Shown: positions 32,597-46,448 of the stretch, piece by piece
How the letters are laid out: every line of letters begins with the position of its first letter
How positions within the stretch are numbered: position 1 is the first letter of the stretch
Assembly: GCF_001922305.1 (NCBI RefSeq)
Contig: NZ_CP018839.1
Location: forward strand, 2,170,001 to 2,234,000
Origin: Thauera chlorobenzoica
GTDB taxonomy: Bacteria; Pseudomonadota; Gammaproteobacteria; Burkholderiales; Rhodocyclaceae
Length of the DNA: 64,000 nt
Reading direction: 5' to 3'
Position numbers and translations under genes: made by a program
The notes under the pieces: model-generated
Database searches by the model: none
Seen by the model: only the letters and a program-made list of their open reading frames with translations
Told to the model about the DNA's origin: nothing

Positions 32597-33532
32597 TCAG
32601 TCCAGCGTGCGTCCGGTCAGGCGCTCGTAGGCTTCGCGGTACTTGGCCGCAGTACGCTCGATGACCTCGGCGGGCAGGCGCGGCCCCGGCGCGGTCTTGT
32701 TCCAGTCCAGCGTTTCCAGGTAGTCGCGCACGAACTGCTTGTCGAAGGACGGCGGGCTGATCCCTTCGTGGTAGCTGTCGGCGGGCCAGAAGCGCGACGA
32801 GTCGGGCGTCAGCGCTTCGTCGATCAGGTGCAGCGTGCCGGCGGCGTCGATGCCGAACTCGAACTTGGTGTCGGCGATCAGGATGCCGCGCCCGGCGGCG
32901 TAGCCGGCCGCTTCCGAATACAGCGCGATCGCCGCCGCGCGCGCCTCGTCGGCGAGCCCGGCGCCGCTCTTGCCGGTGCCGGCGAGCGCGTCCTTCAACA
33001 TCGCCTCGCAGCGCGCCTGGGCCTGGGCGAAGGAGATGTTCTCGTCGTGCTCGCCGATGTCCGCCTTCGACGAGGGGGTGAAGATCGGCGCCGGCAGCTT
33101 CGCCGCCTGGGCGAGGCCCGCGGGCAGGGCGATGCCGCAGATCGCCCCGGTGGCCTGGTAGTCCTTCCAGCCCGAGCCGATCACGTAGCCGCGCACCACC
33201 GCCTCGATCGGCAGCGGCTTCAGGCGCTTGACCACCAGCGCCCGGCCGCGCACCTGGTCGCGCTCGTCGGGCGCGACCACGGTCTCGGGGTCGATGCCGG
33301 TGAGCTGGTTGGGGAGGATGTGGCCGAGCTTGTCGAACCAGAAGTTCGCCAGCGCCACCAGCACCCGGCCCTTGTCCGGAATCGGGTCGGGCAGGATCAC
33401 GTCGAACGCCGACAGGCGGTCGCTGGTCACGATCAGCAGGGTGTCGGCGTCGATCGCGTAGATGTCGCGCACCTTGCCGCGGCCGAGCAGCGGCAGGCTC
33501 TTGATGGAAGTTTCGAAAAGGGGCGTCGCCAC
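32597..33532 (-). CDS. purC: Phosphoribosylaminoimidazole-succinocarboxamide synthase
   Basis: ATP-dependent ligase joining aspartate to CAIR to form SAICAR in purine biosynthesis. The protein is 311 aa, the longer PurC type. The N terminus [25 protein letters not shown] and the [15 protein letters not shown] segment are family signatures. No ATG occurs at the proper place. The GTG at 33532 ([12 protein letters not shown]) has GAGG 7 nt upstream and is preferred; a TTG at 33556 would add 8 residues. The gene is divergent from the hemerythrin-like gene and could share regulation with it. Confidence 0.95.
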   Translation of the reverse strand: MATPLFETSIKSLPLLGRGKVRDIYAIDADTLLIVTSDRLSAFDVILPDPIPDKGRVLVALANFWFDKLGHILPNQLTGIDPETVVAPDERDQVRGRALVVKRLKPLPIEAVVRGYVIGSGWKDYQATGAICGIALPAGLAQAAKLPAPIFTPSSKADIGEHDENISFAQAQARCEAMLKDALAGTGKSGAGLADEARAAAIALYSEAAGYAAGRGILIADTKFEFGIDAAGTLHLIDEALTPDSSRFWPADSYHEGISPPSFDKQFVRDYLETLDWNKTAPGPRLPAEVIERTAAKYREAYERLTGRTLD

Positions 33533-33584
33533 GGTGGGGCCTCGGGTTGCTGGCAAAAGCGGGATTATAGGGGAGTCCGGAATA

Positions 33585-33598
33585 TTGACGAGTGTCAG
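33585..33598 (+). promoter_or_regulatory. Dnr/Fnr-like site upstream of the hemerythrin-like gene
   Basis: TTGAC-GAGT-GTCAG matches the Dnr/Nnr/Fnr-type consensus TTGAY-N4-RTCAA with one mismatch at the last base. The centre is about 97 nt before the ATG at 33689. If it activates from -41.5, transcription would start near 33633, leaving a 55-nt leader, with CACACT (33621-33626) as a weak -10. A site serving purC on the other strand is also possible. Confidence 0.45.
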
Positions 33599-33688
33599 GG
33601 AGTGCCCTCCACAATCTCAGCACACTGCGGGTTCGGCGCGATGTTGACCGCGCATGGGGTCGGGGCAGTACACCAGGATGAATCGACG

Positions 33689-34339
33689 ATGAAGCTGATC
33701 AACGCATTGCAAGACGAACACGTGCTGATCGATCAGGTGCTGGGATCGTTTCGCACGTACGTCGGAGGACTCATTGACGGGACCGCGGAGCCGGAGGACG
33801 GCAGACGCTTCGCCGCGTTTTTCACCGAGTTTGCCGGCCATTTCCACCACGATCGCGAGGAGCGCGTGTTCTTCGATGCGCTCGTCAAGGATGCGGAGCT
33901 ACCGGGCGACCGCGGACCGGTATACGCCGTCTTGCACGAGCACGCCGAGATGGCGGGGTGGCTGGGCGAGATGGTGCCGCTTCTCGAACAGGGGCCGCTG
34001 TCCGAGGACGATGCTGTCCGGCTGCGGGGGCTGGCAACCCGCTACTCGCACGCGCTCTGGCGTCATATCGACGCGGAGAATTCCGTTCTCTACCCGGAGG
34101 GGGTCGAGCGCCTTCTCCGGAGCGGCATTCGCGAGTTGCCGGATCGGCCGATGAGCGAGGCAGAGGCGGCCGCGCGTGAAGACGGTGCGGCCCTGCTCGT
34201 CCGTTACCCGCCGGTCGAGGACGCTGCGCTCACGCGCGGTGACGGTTGTTTCATGTGCCGAGCCTACGGTGACACCTGCGACGGGCTGGAGGCCGAGTGG
34301 TGGACCGAGCTCGAGTGGGAGGAGTTTTTCATCCGGTGA
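33689..34339 (+). CDS. Hemerythrin-like domain protein with cysteine-bearing C-terminal tail
   Basis: Predicted non-haem di-iron protein, 216 aa, soluble. The hemerythrin four-helix signature is visible: His11 (QDEHVLID), His51/His53/His54 with Glu58 (GHFHHDREERV), His83/His85 (VLHEHAEM) and His126 with Glu130 (LWRHIDAENSVLYP). After residue 150 the chain adds an acidic region and a tail with Cys187, Cys190 and Cys197 (GDGCFMCRAYGDTC), ending in a Trp/Glu-rich helix. Such domains bind O2 or NO or protect iron-sulfur centres. The ATG at 33689 is the best start. Its end overlaps the end of lpxH by 11 bp on the opposite strand. Confidence 0.85.
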   Translation: MKLINALQDEHVLIDQVLGSFRTYVGGLIDGTAEPEDGRRFAAFFTEFAGHFHHDREERVFFDALVKDAELPGDRGPVYAVLHEHAEMAGWLGEMVPLLEQGPLSEDDAVRLRGLATRYSHALWRHIDAENSVLYPEGVERLLRSGIRELPDRPMSEAEAAAREDGAALLVRYPPVEDAALTRGDGCFMCRAYGDTCDGLEAEWWTELEWEEFFIR

Positions 34340-35090
34340 CGCACACAACTTCGAAGCGCTGGCCGTCGAAGGTGAGCCAGGTGGCGCGGCCATGCCAGTC
34401 CGACAGCACCCAGCGCACGCAGCGCCGGCCGTCGATGTCGTGCTCGTGGCGCGCCGGACGATGGGTGTGGCCGTGCACCAGGGTCGGGTAGCGGTGCGCG
34501 CGCAGCAGCGTGGCTACGGCCTCGGCGTTCACGTCCATGATCTCCATGGCCTTGTCGCGCTTGGCGGCTTCGCTCTTTTGCCTCAGGTCGGCGATGAAGG
34601 CCTTGCGTGCGGCGAGCGGCTGGGCGAGAAAGTCCGCCTGCCAGGCAGGGTCGCGTACCTGGCGGCGGTAGGCCTGGTAGGCGCGGTCGTCGGTGCACAG
34701 CGCGTCGCCGTGGCTCAGCAGCACGAGCGGGGCGTCCTCCCCGCGGCCGAAGCGCACGCGGCACGGATCGGCGAGCAATTGCAGGCCAGCGGCGCGGGCG
34801 AAACCTTCGCCGGCGAGCAGGTCGCGGTTGCCGGCGATGAAGAAAACGCCGACGCCGTGCCCGGCAAGGGTGTGCAGTGCGCTGCACACGCGCTGGTTAA
34901 AGGGGGCGTCGAGATCGTCGTCCCCGGCCCAGTACTCGAACAGATCGCCGAGGATGAACAGGCTGCCGGCGCCGCGGGCGGGGCCGGCGAGGAAATCGAG
35001 GAAGGCTGCAACCGTGTCCGGCTCTTCCTCCTTCAGATGGAGGTCGGAAACGAACAATGCCGGAAGCGCCGCGCGGACGGCTTCCGGCAT
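34329..35090 (-). CDS. lpxH: UDP-2,3-diacylglucosamine diphosphatase
   Basis: Manganese-dependent pyrophosphatase of lipid A synthesis, releasing UMP from UDP-2,3-diacylglucosamine at the inner membrane surface. Calcineurin-type metallophosphoesterase motifs are present: FVSDLHLKEEEP, FILGDLFEYWAGDDD, FIAGNRDLLAG, LLSHGDALCTDD and LVHGHTHRP. The length is 253 aa from the ATG at 35090 (MPEAVRAAL). A TTG at 35144 would add 18 residues and overlap ppiB, and is less likely. It follows ppiB by 46 bp, a neighbourhood common in Proteobacteria. Confidence 0.93.
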   Translation of the reverse strand: MPEAVRAALPALFVSDLHLKEEEPDTVAAFLDFLAGPARGAGSLFILGDLFEYWAGDDDLDAPFNQRVCSALHTLAGHGVGVFFIAGNRDLLAGEGFARAAGLQLLADPCRVRFGRGEDAPLVLLSHGDALCTDDRAYQAYRRQVRDPAWQADFLAQPLAARKAFIADLRQKSEAAKRDKAMEIMDVNAEAVATLLRAHRYPTLVHGHTHRPARHEHDIDGRRCVRWVLSDWHGRATWLTFDGQRFEVVCVTG

Positions 35091-35136
35091 CGGGACCGGC
35101 TGCCGGTTCCCGCCGGCAGCGGGAACGGCAGGGCGA

Positions 35137-35631
35137 TCAGGCAACTTCGGCGCGCTCGATGATGACGTCTTCCTTGGGGACGTCCTGGTGGAAGCCGCTG
35201 GAGCCGGTCTTGACCTTGCGGATGCTGTCGATCACATCGAGACCGTCGCTGACCCGGCCGAACACGCAATACCCCCAGCCCTGCGGGTCGGGCGAGCGGT
35301 GGTTGAGGAAGGCGTTGTCGGCAACGTTGATGAAGAACTGTGCGGTCGCCGAGTGCGGATCCTGGGTGCGCGCCATGGCGATGGTGCCGCGATCGTTCTT
35401 GAGGCCGTTGTCGGCTTCGTTCTTGATCTGCTCCTTGGTCGGCTTCTGGTTCATGCCTGGCTCGAAGCCGCCACCCTGGATCATGAAGCCGTCGATGACG
35501 CGGTGGAAGATGGTGTTGTCGTAGTGGCCGGCTTCCACGTAGGCGAGGAAGTTGGCAACCGTCACCGGCGCCTTGTCGGCGTCGAGTTCGAGGGTGATGA
35601 CGCCGTGGTTGGTGTGCAGCTTGACTGCCAT
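35137..35631 (-). CDS. ppiB: Cytoplasmic cyclophilin-type peptidyl-prolyl isomerase B
   Basis: Catalyses cis-trans isomerisation of proline peptide bonds. The 164-aa protein has no signal peptide and carries the cyclophilin core: [15 protein letters not shown] (catalytic Arg), [14 protein letters not shown] and GYCVFGRV. It lies 43 bp downstream of a secreted paralogue and upstream of lpxH, all on the minus strand. Confidence 0.96.
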   Translation of the reverse strand: MAVKLHTNHGVITLELDADKAPVTVANFLAYVEAGHYDNTIFHRVIDGFMIQGGGFEPGMNQKPTKEQIKNEADNGLKNDRGTIAMARTQDPHSATAQFFINVADNAFLNHRSPDPQGWGYCVFGRVSDGLDVIDSIRKVKTGSSGFHQDVPKEDVIIERAEVA

Positions 35632-35674
35632 GTTGGTGCTCCTGGAAAAATTCGGATGACGGGGCCGGGGCGGG

Positions 35675-36265
35675 TTACCTGGCCGTCTTGCTGGCCGGCG
35701 CTGCTGCGCCCTCGAGCACGTGGGCGCGCTCGATGAGCACCGCCTCGAGCGGCACGTTCTGATGGAAGCCGCGGTTGGCGGTCGGCACCTTGGCGATCTT
35801 CTCCACCACGTCCATGCCCTTCACTACCTTGCCGAATACGGCGTAGCCCCAGCCGTCGCGCGACGGGTAGTCGAGGAAGGTGTTGGGCACGAGGTTGATG
35901 AAGAACTGCGCGCTCGCCGAGTGAGGGTCGGCGGTGCGGGCCATCGCCAGCGTGCCGGGTTCGTTCTTCAGACCGTTCTTCGCCTCGTTCTGGATCGGTG
36001 CGCGCGTGCCCTTCTGCTTCATGTCGGCGTCGAAGCCGCCGCCCTGGATCATGAATCCGTCGATCACGCGATGGAAGACGGTGCCGTCGTAGTGGCCGTC
36101 CTTGACGTACTGGACAAAGTTTTCCGCCGACTTCGGCGCCTTGTCGGCGAACAGCTCGACCACGATCTCGCCCTGGCTGGTCTTGAGTTCGACCATCGGA
36201 TTGGCGGCGAGCGCGCTCAGCGCGGTCGTGGCCAGTGCGGCAAAGGCGATCAGGTGCTTTCTCAT
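35675..36265 (-). CDS. ppiA: Periplasmic cyclophilin-type peptidyl-prolyl isomerase
   Basis: Paralogue of the next gene, 196 aa, with a signal peptide ([20 protein letters not shown]) that directs it to the periplasm. The cyclophilin motifs [15 protein letters not shown] and [14 protein letters not shown] are intact. The ATG at 36265 has GGAGA upstream; the longer frame has no ribosome site. The adjacent cytoplasmic and periplasmic pair probably arose by tandem duplication and is co-transcribed with lpxH. Confidence 0.93.
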   Translation of the reverse strand: MRKHLIAFAALATTALSALAANPMVELKTSQGEIVVELFADKAPKSAENFVQYVKDGHYDGTVFHRVIDGFMIQGGGFDADMKQKGTRAPIQNEAKNGLKNEPGTLAMARTADPHSASAQFFINLVPNTFLDYPSRDGWGYAVFGKVVKGMDVVEKIAKVPTANRGFHQNVPLEAVLIERAHVLEGAAAPASKTAR

Positions 36266-36502
36266 GGAATCTCCGGTGCGCGGGCATAAGGCCCGGGGCT
36301 GGATGGGAGGACGGTGCAACGCCCACGGCCCTGTCGGCCGCAGGCGGGCGGACGAAATGGCGGGTTTGCCGGCCGTGGTATATTTGCGCCCTGCCGTCGC
36401 GGCGCCTTGGGGCGCTGGACGACGCAAGATTCTAGCAACAAGCCCCACCCCTCACAATCGCGCCGCCGGCGTGGTTTTCCCTCTCGTTTCTCCGTCATTC
36501 CG

Positions 36503-37888
36503 ATGCTCACGATCTACAACACCCTGTCGCGCAACAAGGAAGCCTTCACCCCGATCGAACCCGGCAAGGTCCGCATGTACGTGTGCGGCATGACGGTGTA
36601 CGACTACTGTCATCTCGGCCATGCGCGCGTGATGGTGGTGTTCGACATGGTGGCGCGCTGGCTGCGGGCGAGCGGAATGGAGGTGACTTATGTCCGCAAC
36701 ATCACCGACATCGACGACAAGATCATCCGCCGGGCGCAGGACAACGGCGAGTCGATCCGGGTCCTGACCGATCGCTTCATCGGCGCGATGCACGAGGATG
36801 CCGATGCGCTCGGCGTGCTGCGCCCGGATTTCGAGCCGCGCGCCACCGACTATGTCGCCCAGATGCAGAGCCTGATCGGCCGTCTCGAGCAGAAGGGCCT
36901 GGCCTACGTCGCCGCCAATCGTGACGTGTGCTACGCGGTGCGCAAGTTCGGCGGCTACGGCCGGCTTTCGGGCAAGTCGCTCGACGAGCTGCGTGCCGGC
37001 GAGCGCGTCGATGTGGCGGGCGACAAGAACGACCCGCTCGATTTCGTGCTGTGGAAGCATGCCAAGGCGACGGAACCGGACGAGGTCAAATGGGCTTCGC
37101 CCTGGGGCGCCGGCCGCCCCGGCTGGCACATCGAGTGCTCGGCGATGAGTTCCGAACTGCTCGGCGAGCACTTCGACATCCACGGCGGCGGCATGGACCT
37201 GCAGTTTCCCCATCACGAGAACGAGATCGCCCAGTCCGAGGGCGCGCACGGCCATGCCTTCGTCAATTACTGGATGCACAACGGCTTCGTGCGCGTCGAC
37301 GACGAGAAGATGTCGAAGTCGCTCGGCAACTTCTTCACCATCCGCGAAGTGCTGCAGAAGTACGACCCCGAAGTGGTGCGCTTCTTCATTCTGCGCGCCC
37401 ACTACCGCAGCGCGCTGAACTACTCGGATGCCCACCTCGAGGACGCGCGCAACGCCCTGACCCGGCTGTATACCGCACTCAAGAACGTGCCGGCGGACAC
37501 CGAGGCGGCGGTCGATTGGCGTGAGCCGGCGGCACAGCGCTTCCGCGCCGCGATGGACGACGACTTCAATACCGCCGAAGCGGTGGCGGTGCTGTTCGAA
37601 CTCGCCAACGAGGTCAACCGCAGCGCCTCGCCGGCGCTCGCGGCGCAGCTGAAGGCGCTCGCTGCCGTGCTCGGCCTGCTCGGGCGCGAACCGCAGGCCT
37701 TCCTGCAGGCCGGTGTGCCCGATGCCGGTGGCCTCGACCCCGAGGCCATCGAGGGGAGGGTGGCCGAGCGTGCCGCGGCGAAAAAGGCCAGGAACTACGC
37801 CGAGGCCGACCGCATCCGCGCCGAGCTGCTCGAATCCGGCGTGATCCTCGAGGACGGCGCCGGCGGCACGACCTGGCGGCGAGCCTGA
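36503..37888 (+). CDS. cysS: Cysteinyl-tRNA synthetase
   Basis: Class I synthetase charging tRNA-Cys, 461 aa. The HIGH motif reads CHLGHARV with the zinc-ligand cysteine in [16 protein letters not shown] is in [13 protein letters not shown], and the DALR-type C-terminal domain follows. The ATG at 36503 ([10 protein letters not shown]) matches family starts. It is divergent from the ppiA-type gene across 237 bp, in which TATATTTGCGCC near 36380 is a possible promoter element. Confidence 0.96.
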   Translation: MLTIYNTLSRNKEAFTPIEPGKVRMYVCGMTVYDYCHLGHARVMVVFDMVARWLRASGMEVTYVRNITDIDDKIIRRAQDNGESIRVLTDRFIGAMHEDADALGVLRPDFEPRATDYVAQMQSLIGRLEQKGLAYVAANRDVCYAVRKFGGYGRLSGKSLDELRAGERVDVAGDKNDPLDFVLWKHAKATEPDEVKWASPWGAGRPGWHIECSAMSSELLGEHFDIHGGGMDLQFPHHENEIAQSEGAHGHAFVNYWMHNGFVRVDDEKMSKSLGNFFTIREVLQKYDPEVVRFFILRAHYRSALNYSDAHLEDARNALTRLYTALKNVPADTEAAVDWREPAAQRFRAAMDDDFNTAEAVAVLFELANEVNRSASPALAAQLKALAAVLGLLGREPQAFLQAGVPDAGGLDPEAIEGRVAERAAAKKARNYAEADRIRAELLESGVILEDGAGGTTWRRA

Positions 37889-37892
37889 GCGC

Positions 37893-37913
37893 GGCTCCGG
37901 TTGTGCCGGAGCC
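37893..37913 (+). other. Perfect 8-bp hairpin between cysS and the thioesterase gene
   Basis: GGCTCCGG (37893-37900) pairs with CCGGAGCC (37906-37913) around a TTGTG loop, 4 bp after the cysS stop. No T tract follows. It may stabilise the cysS message or weakly attenuate transcription into the thioesterase gene. Confidence 0.5.
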
Positions 37914-37942
37914 ACCGATGACAACCGACGGAGTGCCGCCGC

Positions 37943-38434
37943 ATGAATGCTGCTGCGAACTGCCCTGAAACGGGATTCACCCTGCGCGGCAGGGTGCGCG
38001 GGGACTGGATCGACTACAACGGCCACATGAATGTGGCCTACTACGTGCTGGCGTTCGACCAGGCGACCGACGCCTTTCTCGATGTGCTCGGCCTCGACGC
38101 CGACTACCGTGCGCGCTGCCGCCACACGACCTTCGTCCTCGAAATGCACGTCAATTACGTCCGCGAGATCGGCCGCGACCAGCCCTACGTGATCGGCACG
38201 CGCGTGCTCGATGCAGACCACAAGCGCGTCCACCTCTTCCACGAGATGCGCCACGAGACTGAGGGCTGGCTTGCCGCGACCAACGAACTGATGGTCATGC
38301 ACATCGACATGGAGGCCCGGCGCGGCGCCGATTTTCCGCCCGAGGTCCAGGCTCGGGTGGATGCCTGGCTGGCGGCCCAGGGCGCACTGCCGCGGCCGGA
38401 CCAGGCTGGAAGCATGATCGGTATCCGGAGGTAG
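37943..38434 (+). CDS. Hotdog-fold acyl-CoA thioesterase family protein
   Basis: The 163-aa single-domain hotdog protein has the 4HBT-type active-site segment DWIDYNGHMNVAYYVLAFDQ and the helix that follows it. Its sequence style (VLEMHVNYVREIG, HLFHEMRHETEGWLAATNEL) resembles the carnitine/betainyl-CoA thioesterase branch, but its substrate cannot be assigned. The ATG at 37943 lies 54 bp after cysS on the same strand, and the gene converges with dnaJ. Confidence 0.82.
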   Translation: MNAAANCPETGFTLRGRVRGDWIDYNGHMNVAYYVLAFDQATDAFLDVLGLDADYRARCRHTTFVLEMHVNYVREIGRDQPYVIGTRVLDADHKRVHLFHEMRHETEGWLAATNELMVMHIDMEARRGADFPPEVQARVDAWLAAQGALPRPDQAGSMIGIRR

Positions 38435-38502
38435 CGCGCAGGGCGGCGTGGTGCCGCGGCGCTGCGGCTTCCCCGCCTCGGTCGACCCCGCCCCGCCCAA
38501 TG

Positions 38503-38544
38503 CAGCGGCCCCGCTTCCGCAACATGCCGGAAGCGGGGCCGCTG
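38503..38544. terminator. 17-bp perfect hairpin between thioesterase gene and dnaJ
   Basis: The arms 38503-38519 and 38528-38544 pair perfectly over 17 bp around an 8-nt loop. The element lies between convergent genes, and neither side has a T tract. It is well placed to stop transcription from both directions or to protect the 3' ends of both messages. Confidence 0.6.
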
Positions 38545-38585
38545 TCTGCCGGGGTGCCGGCTGCGGGAATGGCTCCGGCGTGCGC

Positions 38586-39710
38586 TCAGGTGGCGAAGAA
38601 GTCCTTCACCTTGTCCATCCACGACTTCGCCTTCGGATTGTGGCGGTCGGCGTTGCCGCTGGAGATTTCCTCGAATTCGCGCAGCAGTTCCTTCTGACGC
38701 TCGGTCAGGTTGACCGGCGTTTCCACCACGACGTGGCACATCAGGTCACCGTGGACATGGCTGCGCACGTTCTTGATGCCTTTGCCGCGCAGGCGGAAGA
38801 CCTTGCCGCTCTGGGTTTCGGCGGGGATCTTGAGGCGCGCCATGCCTTCCAGGGTCGGGATCTCGATCTCGCCGCCAAGCGCCGCGGTGGAGATACTGAT
38901 CGGCATCTCGCAGTGCAGGTCGTCGTGGTCGCGCTCGAACATCGCGTGCTTGCGGATGTGGATCTCGACGTAGAGGTCGCCCGGCGGGCCGCCATTGACC
39001 CCGGGCTCGCCGTGGCCGGCGTGGCGCAGGCGCATGCCTTCGTCGATGCCGGCGGGAATCTTCACTTCCAGGGTCTTGTGCTTCTTCACCCGGCCGGCGC
39101 CGCCGCAGTCGCGGCAGGGGTCGGGGATGATCTTGCCGCTGCCGTGGCACTTCGGGCAGGTCTGCTGGATCGAGAAGAAGCCTTGCTGCACACGCACCTG
39201 GCCGTGGCCGTTGCAGGTCGGGCAGGGCTTGGGCTGGGTGCCCGGCTTGGCGCCGCTGCCGTGGCAGGTGGCGCATTCCTCGACGGTGGGAATGCGGATC
39301 GTCTTTTCCGCGCCACGCGCAGCCTCCTCGAGGGTGATCTCGAGGTTGTAACGCAGGTCGGCACCGCGATAGACATTGGAGCGGCTGCCGCCGCGCCCCG
39401 CCCCGAAGAGATCGCCGAAGATGTCGCCGAACGCATCGGAAAAACCGTCGAAGCCTTGCGCGCCGGGGCCTGCGCCCATCGAGGGGTCGACCCCGGCGTG
39501 GCCGTAACGGTCGTAGGCCGCCTTCTTCTGCGGGTCGGAGAGCATCTCGTAGGCCTCTTTGGCCTCCTTGAATTTCTCCTCGGCACCCTTGTTGTCCGGG
39601 TTGCGGTCCGGGTGGTGCTTCATGGCCAGCTTGCGGTAGGCCTTCTTGATTTCGTCGTCGCTCGCATCGCGGTTGACGCCGAGGACTTCGTAGTAATCCC
39701 TTTTGGACAT
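38586..39710 (-). CDS. dnaJ: Chaperone DnaJ (Hsp40)
   Basis: Co-chaperone that delivers substrates to DnaK and stimulates its ATPase. The 374-aa protein has the J domain with HPD (MKHHPDRNP), the Gly/Phe-rich linker, and four zinc-binding repeats ([32 protein letters not shown]). The C-terminal peptide-binding domains follow. It is third in the grpE-dnaK-dnaJ cluster, separated from dnaK by a 96-bp gap holding a strong hairpin. Confidence 0.97.
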   Translation of the reverse strand: MSKRDYYEVLGVNRDASDDEIKKAYRKLAMKHHPDRNPDNKGAEEKFKEAKEAYEMLSDPQKKAAYDRYGHAGVDPSMGAGPGAQGFDGFSDAFGDIFGDLFGAGRGGSRSNVYRGADLRYNLEITLEEAARGAEKTIRIPTVEECATCHGSGAKPGTQPKPCPTCNGHGQVRVQQGFFSIQQTCPKCHGSGKIIPDPCRDCGGAGRVKKHKTLEVKIPAGIDEGMRLRHAGHGEPGVNGGPPGDLYVEIHIRKHAMFERDHDDLHCEMPISISTAALGGEIEIPTLEGMARLKIPAETQSGKVFRLRGKGIKNVRSHVHGDLMCHVVVETPVNLTERQKELLREFEEISSGNADRHNPKAKSWMDKVKDFFAT

Positions 39711-39740
39711 GGTGCTTCGCTCAGTCGGGTATCAAGCAAA

Positions 39741-39782
39741 GGCCGAGCCGGCACCGGAGCAGGGCTCCGGCGGGGCTCGGCC
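39741..39782 (-). terminator. Hairpin (possible attenuator) between dnaK and dnaJ
   Basis: An outer stem GGCCGAGCC/GGCTCGGCC (39741-39749, 39774-39782) encloses an inner stem CCGGAGC/GCTCCGG (39754-39760, 39764-39770). On the minus strand it is followed by TTTGCTT, a weak T-rich run. Partial termination here would lower DnaJ relative to DnaK. Confidence 0.5.
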
Positions 39783-39806
39783 GCGAAGAGTTCGCCAGAA
39801 CGACGA

Positions 39807-41723
<1,917 letters not shown>

Positions 41724-41786
41724 GTGTGGTTTTCCTTTACGAAGCTGAATTCGGAGGCGCGCTTGGCGTGCGCCGGTCTGAAGCGA

Positions 41787-41815
41787 ATATGGGGGGGTGC
41801 CAGGGCACTTTCAAG
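41787..41815 (-). promoter_or_regulatory. Sigma-32 (RpoH) promoter of dnaK
   Basis: On the minus strand CTTGAAA (41815-41809) and CCCCATAT (41794-41787) are separated by 14 bp. This matches the E. coli heat-shock consensus CTTGAAA-N11-16-CCCCATNT exactly. Transcription would begin near 41780, about 57 nt before the dnaK start. Confidence 0.85.
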
Positions 41816-41874
41816 CGAACCGTCCGGACTTTGTTGCGGGCGCCATGCCTGCCCGGAGCGCCGGAACGGAGTGC

Positions 41875-42477
41875 TTACTGCCCCTTGGCCTTGGCGACCA
41901 TGACCAGGGCGGGGCGAATGACGCGCTCGTTGAGCAGGTAGCCTTTCTGCAGCACGGTGACGACGGTATTGGGCTCGGCGTCGGCCTCGATCGCGCTGAT
42001 GGCCTGGTGCTTGTTGGGGTCGAATTTCTGGCCGAGCGGGTTTTCCTCGGCCAGGTGCGCGCCCTCGAAGGCCGACGCCAGCTGCTTGAGGGTCAGCTCG
42101 ACGCCTTCGTACAGCTTTTCGGCCGATTGTTTTTCCACCGCAAGCGCGGCTTCCAGGCTGTCCTTCACCGGCAGCATCGCGGCGGCGAACTTCTCGGCGG
42201 CGAATTTGGATGCCTTGGCGATGTCTTCCTGGGCGCGGCGGCGCACATTTTCGGTCTCGGCCTTCGCGCGCAGCCAGGCGTCGTGATACTCGGCGGCCTT
42301 GAGTTCGGCCTGGCGCAAGGCTTCCTCCAGGCTGGGCATGCGGTCGACGCTGCGTTGCGGAGTGGTGTCGGCGGCAGCGGCGCAGGCTTCGGGGCTGGTA
42401 TCGGCAGACAGTTGCTCGGGGGGCGGGGCTGCCTCGTTGTGTGCGGCGTTCTGGCTGGCCTGATTCGGGTCCTGCAT
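41875..42477 (-). CDS. grpE: Nucleotide exchange factor GrpE
   Basis: Releases ADP from DnaK. The 200-aa protein has an acidic, disordered N terminus, a long coiled coil (about residues 55-110, including [20 protein letters not shown]) and the C-terminal beta domain, ending [18 protein letters not shown]. It is first in the heat-shock cluster, with its own sigma-32 promoter 39-65 nt upstream. It is divergent from gyrA. Confidence 0.95.
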   Translation of the reverse strand: MQDPNQASQNAAHNEAAPPPEQLSADTSPEACAAAADTTPQRSVDRMPSLEEALRQAELKAAEYHDAWLRAKAETENVRRRAQEDIAKASKFAAEKFAAAMLPVKDSLEAALAVEKQSAEKLYEGVELTLKQLASAFEGAHLAEENPLGQKFDPNKHQAISAIEADAEPNTVVTVLQKGYLLNERVIRPALVMVAKAKGQ

Positions 42478-42515
42478 GTCGGTTTAACTCCCTGTTGATC
42501 CGAAACAGTCGCCTA

Positions 42516-42542
42516 CCTTGGGGCGGCCCCGGGTAATTCAAG
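42516..42542 (-). promoter_or_regulatory. Sigma-32 (RpoH) promoter of grpE
   Basis: On the minus strand CTTGAAT (42542-42536) and CCCCAAGG (42523-42516) are spaced by 12 bp, close to the heat-shock consensus. Transcription would start near 42509, about 32 nt before the grpE start codon. Confidence 0.7.
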
Positions 42543-42614
42543 AGGGGGGTCGCCGGCGAGTGTCGCATGGTAGCATTGCGTGTTTTGGTTTTCGCGGCTA
42601 GCCCGCCCCCAAGA

Positions 42615-45280
<2,666 letters not shown>

Positions 45281-45281
<1 letters not shown>

Positions 45282-46378
45282 TGAGTCGCGTGTGGAATTT
45301 CAGCGCCGGTCCCGCGGTGCTGCCCGAAGAGGTGCTGCGCCAGGCCGCCGCCGAGATGCTCGACTGGCACGGTTCGGGCATGGGCGTGATGGAAATGAGC
45401 CATCGCGGCAAGGAATTCACCGCGATCGCCGCTCAGGCCGAGGCCGACCTGCGCGAACTGCTCGCGGTGCCGGCCGACTACCGCATCCTGTTCATGCAGG
45501 GCGGGGCGATCGCCGAGAACGCGATCATCCCGATGAACCTGATCGGCGACAAGCGCATCGCCGACTACGTCGTCACCGGCTCGTGGTCGCAGAAATCGCA
45601 GAAGGAGGCGCGCAAGTACGCCGAGGTGAACATCGCCGCCACGTCGGAAGCAAGTGGCTTCACCACCGTGCCGCCGATGACGGACTGGAAGCTGTCAGCC
45701 GAGCCGGCCTACGTGTTCACCTGCACCAACGAGACCATCGGCGGTGTCGAATACCCCTTCGCGCCCGATCTGGCGCAGATCGGCCGCGGCGAGGTGCCGG
45801 TGGTGGCCGACATGTCCTCGCACCTCCTGTCGCGCGCCATCGACGTGTCGAAGTACGGCCTGATCTTCGGCGGCGCGCAGAAGAACATCGGCCCCGCGGG
45901 CCTGACCATCGTCATCGTCCGCGAGGACCTGCTCGGGCGCGCGATGGCGCACTGCCCGAGCGCCTTCGACTACCAGACGGTGGCCGACAACGGCTCGATG
46001 TACAACACTCCGCCGACCTACGCGATCTACGTCGCCGGGCTGGTGTTCCAGTGGTTGAAGCGCCAGGGCGGGGTGGCCGCGATCGAGGCGCAGAACATCG
46101 CCAAGGCGAAGCTGCTGTACGACTTCCTCGATGGCAGCGGTTTCTACGAGAATCGCGTCGACCCGGCCTGCCGTTCGCGCATGAACGTGCCTTTCTTCCT
46201 CAAGGACGGGGCGCTCGACGAGGCCTTCCTCGCCGAGTCGAAGGCGGCCGGGCTGGTGCAGCTGAAGGGCCACAAGTCGGTCGGCGGCATGCGCGCCTCG
46301 ATCTACAACGCGATGCCGCCCGCCGGGGTGCAGGCGCTGGTGGATTTCATGCGCGATTTCGCCGCAAGGAAAGCCTGA
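45281..46378 (+). CDS. serC: Phosphoserine aminotransferase
   Basis: PLP enzyme that makes phosphoserine from 3-phosphohydroxypyruvate and also works in the DXP-dependent pyridoxal phosphate route alongside PdxA. The 365-aa protein starts [19 protein letters not shown]. The PLP lysine lies in [13 protein letters not shown], and [10 protein letters not shown] and NETIGGVEY are family motifs. GGAAGGAG precedes the ATG, which overlaps the gyrA stop by 1 nt. Confidence 0.96.
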
Positions 46379-46448
46379 GCGGGCGGGGCGGACGGATGGG
46401 CGCGCCGAGCCGGGAAGGGCTGATTTTGAAGAGGGCCAGGGGCCGAGC

